Origin: Phycisphaerae bacterium
GTDB taxonomy: Bacteria > Planctomycetota > Phycisphaerae > UBA1845 > Fen-1342
Length of the DNA stretch: 64,000 nucleotides
Assembly (NCBI GenBank): GCA_017999985.1
Contig: JAGNKU010000013.1
Span: 1 to 64,000, forward strand
Direction of reading: 5' to 3'
Part shown: positions 56,406 through 64,000 of the stretch, piece after piece
How the letters are laid out: every line of letters starts with the position of its first letter
Numbering within the stretch: the first letter of the stretch is position 1
Program-made: the position numbers and the translations under genes
The notes under the pieces: model-generated
The model's input: the letters and a program-made list of their open reading frames with translations, nothing else
The model's database searches: none
What the model was told of the DNA's origin: nothing

Positions 56406-57572
56406 TCAGCCCGTTCGCCCGACAAGCTGCTGCAGGCAATCGCGCATCCGGTTACGGTCACGCTTCGCGGCCACAGCCCGCAGCAGATCGGCTTGGCGTG
56501 GCGTAAAGGGCGCCGGGAGATTCAAAACATCGCCTCCACGCCCCAGGCTGTCCATCAACGTCGCGACCAGCGCGTCCAGTCCCCTTCCATCCGGCGCGCA
56601 AGCCGGCACAGCCCGCGGCTGCCACGCGGATGGCAGGGCTTGCCGCGCCGCCTGCGTGCCGCCCGCCAGGTCCACCTTGTTGAGCACTACACATGCCGGC
56701 CGCAGACCGCCGTACGTTTCCACGAACTCGCTCGACACCTTGCCGGCGTCCAGCACCACCACCACCGCATCCGCCTGCGTAATCAGGCGGCCCGTGTGTG
56801 CGATCCCCGCCGCCTCCAACGCATCGTCGGCCGCACGCAGTCCAGCGGTGTCAAGCCACACAACCGGAAACCCGTCCGCCTCGCCGGGCACCTCGACCCA
56901 GTCCCGCGTCGTGCCCGGCACCGGCGAAACCAGGCTCACGGCGCGATCGGCCAGCGCGTTCGCGAGCGTGCTCTTGCCGACGTTCGGCGGTCCGGCCAGC
57001 ACGACGCGAATCGGCCGGGTAAACCAGTCGATGACACCGCTGCGATCCGCGACTTCACGACACACGCGGCGGACTTCGTCCACGTCCTGCACATCCATCA
57101 CGGCCTGGACCACGACGCGGAGCCGTTCGACTTGCGACAGAACCCAGCGCGCGCCGCGCAGTGTCAGGACGCGCGGCAGCAAGGCCAGAGCCTCCGCCTC
57201 CAGCGCATCGTCAACCGGCCACAGCGTCGTCTGTTGCTCGGCCGCCTCCGTCAACCCGCACGCCACCAGCCACGCCGCGCACGCGCGCACCAGCCACGGG
57301 TTGCCATGCAAGTGGAGACGCACGTCCCACGCCGGGGCGTTCGCGTGCGCCGACACGAGGATGTCGTCCACCGGCGCGCCGGCTTCGTCCACGAGCGCCG
57401 CCCGCCACACATCCCCCGCGCGCCAGGCGGTGTGCGCGGCGCCGCCGCGCACGTGGCGTTTGATGAAACGCGCGGCGCGCGTACCGCGGACGCGCACCAC
57501 TGAGATCCCCGCCGGACCCGCACTGGTCAGTATCTGGTACTCCCCCGCCAGCGCCGCCGGCGCCGGATTCAC
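56406..57572 (-). CDS. MnmE-like GTPase, short and lacking the C-terminal CIGK motif
   Basis: 388 residues from the GTG at 57572, which overlaps the coaX stop (GTGA), so it is translationally coupled. The GTPase domain is normal: AGPPNVGKSTLANALADR (G1), PGTTRDWVEV (G2), WLDTAGLR (G3) and LNKVDLAGG (G4), inside a helical domain as in MnmE/TrmE. The N-terminal folate-binding domain is shortened and lacks the usual GEDxVE.HGG strand, and the end (RMRDCLQQLVGRTG) has no CxGK cysteine, the residue needed for tRNA wobble-uridine modification. It may be a paralogue with another job. No mnmG is nearby. Typical MnmE is about 450 residues. Confidence 0.82.
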   Translation of the reverse strand: MNPAPAALAGEYQILTSAGPAGISVVRVRGTRAARFIKRHVRGGAAHTAWRAGDVWRAALVDEAGAPVDDILVSAHANAPAWDVRLHLHGNPWLVRACAAWLVACGLTEAAEQQTTLWPVDDALEAEALALLPRVLTLRGARWVLSQVERLRVVVQAVMDVQDVDEVRRVCREVADRSGVIDWFTRPIRVVLAGPPNVGKSTLANALADRAVSLVSPVPGTTRDWVEVPGEADGFPVVWLDTAGLRAADDALEAAGIAHTGRLITQADAVVVVLDAGKVSSEFVETYGGLRPACVVLNKVDLAGGTQAARQALPSAWQPRAVPACAPDGRGLDALVATLMDSLGRGGDVLNLPAPFTPRQADLLRAVAAKRDRNRMRDCLQQLVGRTG

Positions 57573-58348
57573 GGCTGTCCCGCGGCCGCCCGGTACGCCA
57601 GCGCGATGCCCATCAGGCACAGGTCGGGCACGACGGCGTCGACGTAGTCGGTCATTTCCGCCACCAGCGGCGCATTGCCGCCCGTGATCACCAGCCGCGG
57701 CCATTCGCGCAGCTCGGTCGCGTAACGTTCGACGATCTCGCGCAGCGCCCCCAGGATGCCGTACACCACGCCGTTGACGATCGCATCGTGCGTGTTGCGG
57801 CCGAACACGGCGGCGGGCACGCCGGGGCTGACGCGCGGCAAATGGGCCGTAGCAGCATGCAGGGCGTCGCAGCTCATCTGGAAGCCGGGCAGAATCGCGC
57901 CGCCGAGAAAGTGCCCCTCGTCTGACACGCAGTCCACCGTGACCGCCGTGCCGAACGAGGCAATCGCACACGGGCCGCGGACGCGTTCGTACGCCGCCGC
58001 CGCGGAACACACGCGGTCCACGCCGACTTCGAGCGCATTGTCGATCTCAAGCGGCAGCGGCAACGGCAGGTCGTCGCGGACGCGCAGGGCCGCCATCCCG
58101 GTGAGCTCCTCCACCAGCGGCTGCACGAGTTGCGTCCCGCGCGGATTCACGCTGCCAATGACCACCGCGCGCTGCCCGCCGTTCAGCGCCCCCCAGGTTT
58201 CGGCGAGCGCGGCGCGGCAGGCGTCCGGCTGCAGCACGTCGAACCGGCGGCTGTCATGCAGACCGTCGCTGTCCCAGATGCCGACGCCGACACGCGTGTT
58301 GCCAATGTCGATCGCCAACAGCGCATCCACGGGTTCGACCCGATGCAT
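57569..58348 (-). CDS. coaX: Type III pantothenate kinase
   Basis: 259 residues. It phosphorylates pantothenate in the first step of coenzyme A synthesis; the type III form is monovalent-cation dependent and feedback resistant. Motifs: LAIDIGNTRVGVGIWD (phosphate 1), EVGVDRVCSAAAAYE with the catalytic Asp, ASFGTAVTVDCVSD (phosphate 2) and LVITGGNAPLV. The ATG at 58348 has GGAG upstream. It overlaps the following GTPase gene by four bases and lies about 100 bases after obgE. Confidence 0.94.
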   Translation of the reverse strand: MHRVEPVDALLAIDIGNTRVGVGIWDSDGLHDSRRFDVLQPDACRAALAETWGALNGGQRAVVIGSVNPRGTQLVQPLVEELTGMAALRVRDDLPLPLPLEIDNALEVGVDRVCSAAAAYERVRGPCAIASFGTAVTVDCVSDEGHFLGGAILPGFQMSCDALHAATAHLPRVSPGVPAAVFGRNTHDAIVNGVVYGILGALREIVERYATELREWPRLVITGGNAPLVAEMTDYVDAVVPDLCLMGIALAYRAAAGQP

Positions 58349-58453
58349 CCAAGTGCTCCGCTCAAGACTCAGGGTTCAACGCCATGGCGCACGTTAGCAC
58401 GGGGCCCGCCCCCGTCAATCCCCCCTGGACCGGTGAGTACGTGGCCAGACCGG

Positions 58454-59563
58454 CTACGCCGGTTCCGCTTCGTCATCGTCGTCCGGCGGAGGTGCGTCGT
58501 CGCCGAAATCGAAGCGGGGCGGCGGCTCGGCCTGCTGCGCGGCGCGGGCCTGCTGGACGATCGTCCACATCCGCTCGACCAACTCGCGCAACCCGGCGCC
58601 GGTTACGCCCGAGATGCCCAGGACCGGCCGGCCGAGTTCGCTTGACAGGGCCGCGAGCGCGGCTGGCGCGTCAGTCAGGTCGAGCTTGGTACCCACGATC
58701 AGTTCCGCCCGTGCCCCCAGCGCCGCGCTGTATTTCTCGAGCTCGCGGCGAATGATGCGATACGCCTCCGCCGGTGACGGCGCGCCCACCGGCGGGCACA
58801 GCTCCACCAGGTGAACGATGGCCCGGGTGCGCTCCACGTGCCGCAGGAACGCGTCGCCGAGTCCGACACCTTCGTGGGCCCCTTCAATCAACCCCGGCAG
58901 ATCGGCCAAAACGAGGCGCCGATAACCCGGCAGTTCCAGGATTCCGAGGTGCGGCGTGCGCGTCGTGAAGGGATAGTCCGCGATTTTCGGGCGCGCTTGC
59001 GTGAGCCGCGCCAGCAACGTGCTCTTGCCGGCGTTGGGGAGGCCGACGAAGCCCACGTCGGCGATCAGCTTCAACTCCAGGCGCAGCATGCGTTCCTGAC
59101 CTTTCAGTCCAGGCTCGAACTCGCGGGGCGCCTGATTGGTGGAACTGACGAAGAAGGCGTTGCCGCGTCCCCGGCGGCCACCGCGCGCAACACAGACGCG
59201 CTGACCGTTTTCGACCAGGTCCTTGAGGAGGCGGCCGGTGGTGTCGTCGTAAACGAGCGTCCCGGTCGGCACCGTGACGAGCAGATCGCTGCCGCTGCGG
59301 CCGGTGCGGTTCGCGCCCGAGCCGGGGCGGCCGTTCTCGGCGTGATAGTGATGCCGGCCTGCGAGGTCGAGCAGGGTATCCACGCCGGCCTGGGCGACGA
59401 GATAGACGGAGCCGCCGTTACCTCCGTCGCCGCCGTCGGGACCGCCCCTGGGGACGAACTTCTCGCGGCGGAAGCTGACGCAGCCGTCGCCGCCCTTTCC
59501 GCCGCGGACGTGGATGCGCACTTCGTCGACGAACGGCCGCAGGGTACCGATGTCGCGTGGCAT
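58454..59563 (-). CDS. obgE: Obg-family GTPase (ObgE/CgtA)
   Basis: 369 residues. Essential GTPase linked to 50S ribosome assembly and stress response. The Obg fold (about 1-165) is Gly-rich: [20 protein letters not shown] and [16 protein letters not shown]. The G domain (about 165-335) has [15 protein letters not shown] (G1), [12 protein letters not shown] (G2), [11 protein letters not shown] (G3) and VGTKLDLTD (G4). The C-terminal 30 residues are acidic and Pro-rich ([15 protein letters not shown]), in place of the OCT domain of some relatives. The start at 59563 is where the family begins; the upstream extension is open but not conserved. Confidence 0.95.
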   Translation of the reverse strand: MPRDIGTLRPFVDEVRIHVRGGKGGDGCVSFRREKFVPRGGPDGGDGGNGGSVYLVAQAGVDTLLDLAGRHHYHAENGRPGSGANRTGRSGSDLLVTVPTGTLVYDDTTGRLLKDLVENGQRVCVARGGRRGRGNAFFVSSTNQAPREFEPGLKGQERMLRLELKLIADVGFVGLPNAGKSTLLARLTQARPKIADYPFTTRTPHLGILELPGYRRLVLADLPGLIEGAHEGVGLGDAFLRHVERTRAIVHLVELCPPVGAPSPAEAYRIIRRELEKYSAALGARAELIVGTKLDLTDAPAALAALSSELGRPVLGISGVTGAGLRELVERMWTIVQQARAAQQAEPPPRFDFGDDAPPPDDDDEAEPA

Positions 59564-59747
59564 GCCGGGGACTGAAACCCGGGGCGGAACCGCTGTCAAG
59601 CGCGGGGGCGGCTTTTGGCGCGGGCGCGCGGAATTTCGTCCCAAAAGATGGTTGATCGAGCGGGCGGTTTGCGTTGCAATGGAGCCGCTCGGCGGAGGTC
59701 GGTTTTGGCCTTCGCGCGCATCACGTGACCGCGACGGGACGAACTGC

Positions 59748-61124
<1,377 letters not shown>

Positions 61125-61169
61125 TCCCGACGCCCACCACGCCCCGCCCCCGGGAAGTGCTGCGCGCGT

Positions 61170-61212
61170 AAAACATGCGAGCGCGGGCCGCCGCCTGCGG
61201 CCACCCGCGCTC
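61170..61212 (-). terminator. Rho-independent terminator of rpoC
   Basis: A hairpin at 61179-61212 pairs GAGCGCGGG with CCCGCGCTC around an inner CCGC/GCGG stem. On the minus strand it is followed by GCATGTTTTAC, so it ends transcription from rpoC; the gene's stop is about 30 bases away. The hairpin also follows the response-regulator gene on the plus strand, but without a T-run. Confidence 0.72.
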
Positions 61213-61240
61213 ACGCGTGGATCAAGATGACAGACTGCGG

Positions 61241-64000
<2,760 letters not shown>

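Noticed and set aside
59600..59747. A sigma-54 (-24/-12) promoter upstream of the NtrC-type regulator.
   Set aside because: GG and TTGCA elements exist near 59665-59680 but the spacing is one base off and the -24 element is poor.

Overview
The window is G+C-rich, densely coded chromosomal DNA of a planctomycete (Planctomycetota; I lean to a Phycisphaerae-like lineage but cannot fix the class). The evidence is nine exported proteins ending in Cys-containing dockerin-like modules with a DINPF(V/I) signature, an ECF sigma factor followed by two membrane Ser/Thr kinases with TPR tails, two small membrane proteins ending in a C-terminal zinc ribbon (CGYDLTGN...CPECG), and DCNxNGxPDEC-type repeats. 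I see no rRNA, tRNA, CRISPR array, integrase or transposase. Long open frames on the strand opposite many genes are products of the base composition and are left out.

Region 1 (1-13.8 kb, all minus strand) is a secretome block: a subtilase cut by the window start, an M6-like protease, a small dockerin protein, a matrixin whose start overlaps the stop of a companion exported protein, two beta-propeller (lactonase-fold) proteins, and a further zinc protease. Region 2 (13.9-22.3 kb) is mostly housekeeping: a GT2 glycosyltransferase, purE, comEC, a LysM lipoprotein, recG and a class I fructose-bisphosphate aldolase with a strong terminator. Region 3 (22.4-27.6 kb, minus) returns to secreted dockerin enzymes: an M28 aminopeptidase and two endonuclease/exonuclease/phosphatase (EEP) fold proteins.

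Region 4 (27.8-36.6 kb) holds a zinc-ribbon protein, an alkaline-phosphatase-superfamily enzyme, a large MscK-like channel, a eukaryote-type glycogen branching enzyme, a second zinc-ribbon gene lying between long inverted repeats, and a MazG-like pyrophosphatase. Region 5 (36.8-39.5 kb, minus) is a compact four-gene operon yedE-tusA-cysteine desulfurase-DUF3343, a selenium/sulfur trafficking cassette. Region 6 (39.9-46.4 kb, minus) contains a double-dockerin protein, a metalloprotease and a papain-family protease sharing one C-terminal module, and a 1001-residue fibre-like repeat protein. Region 7 (46.6-54.9 kb, plus) is the ECF sigma factor, two tandem kinases, glnS and a small Cys-motif protein. 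Region 8 (55.0-64 kb) has a CBS/CorC-type membrane protein, a short MnmE-like GTPase coupled to coaX, obgE, an NtrC-type regulator, and the 3' part of rpoC.

The main surprise is in recG. The protein carries two extra segments, each built on a four-unit tandem octanucleotide array, and both arrays are read in the same frame to give the near-identical peptide TQxRRHxxTEGW. Octamer arrays with other unit sequences occur between genes in the same window, which points to short-repeat elements that can enter and be tolerated inside a core gene. The second theme is the dockerin-like module: all ten copies keep a matching pair of cysteines, and no cohesin is visible here.
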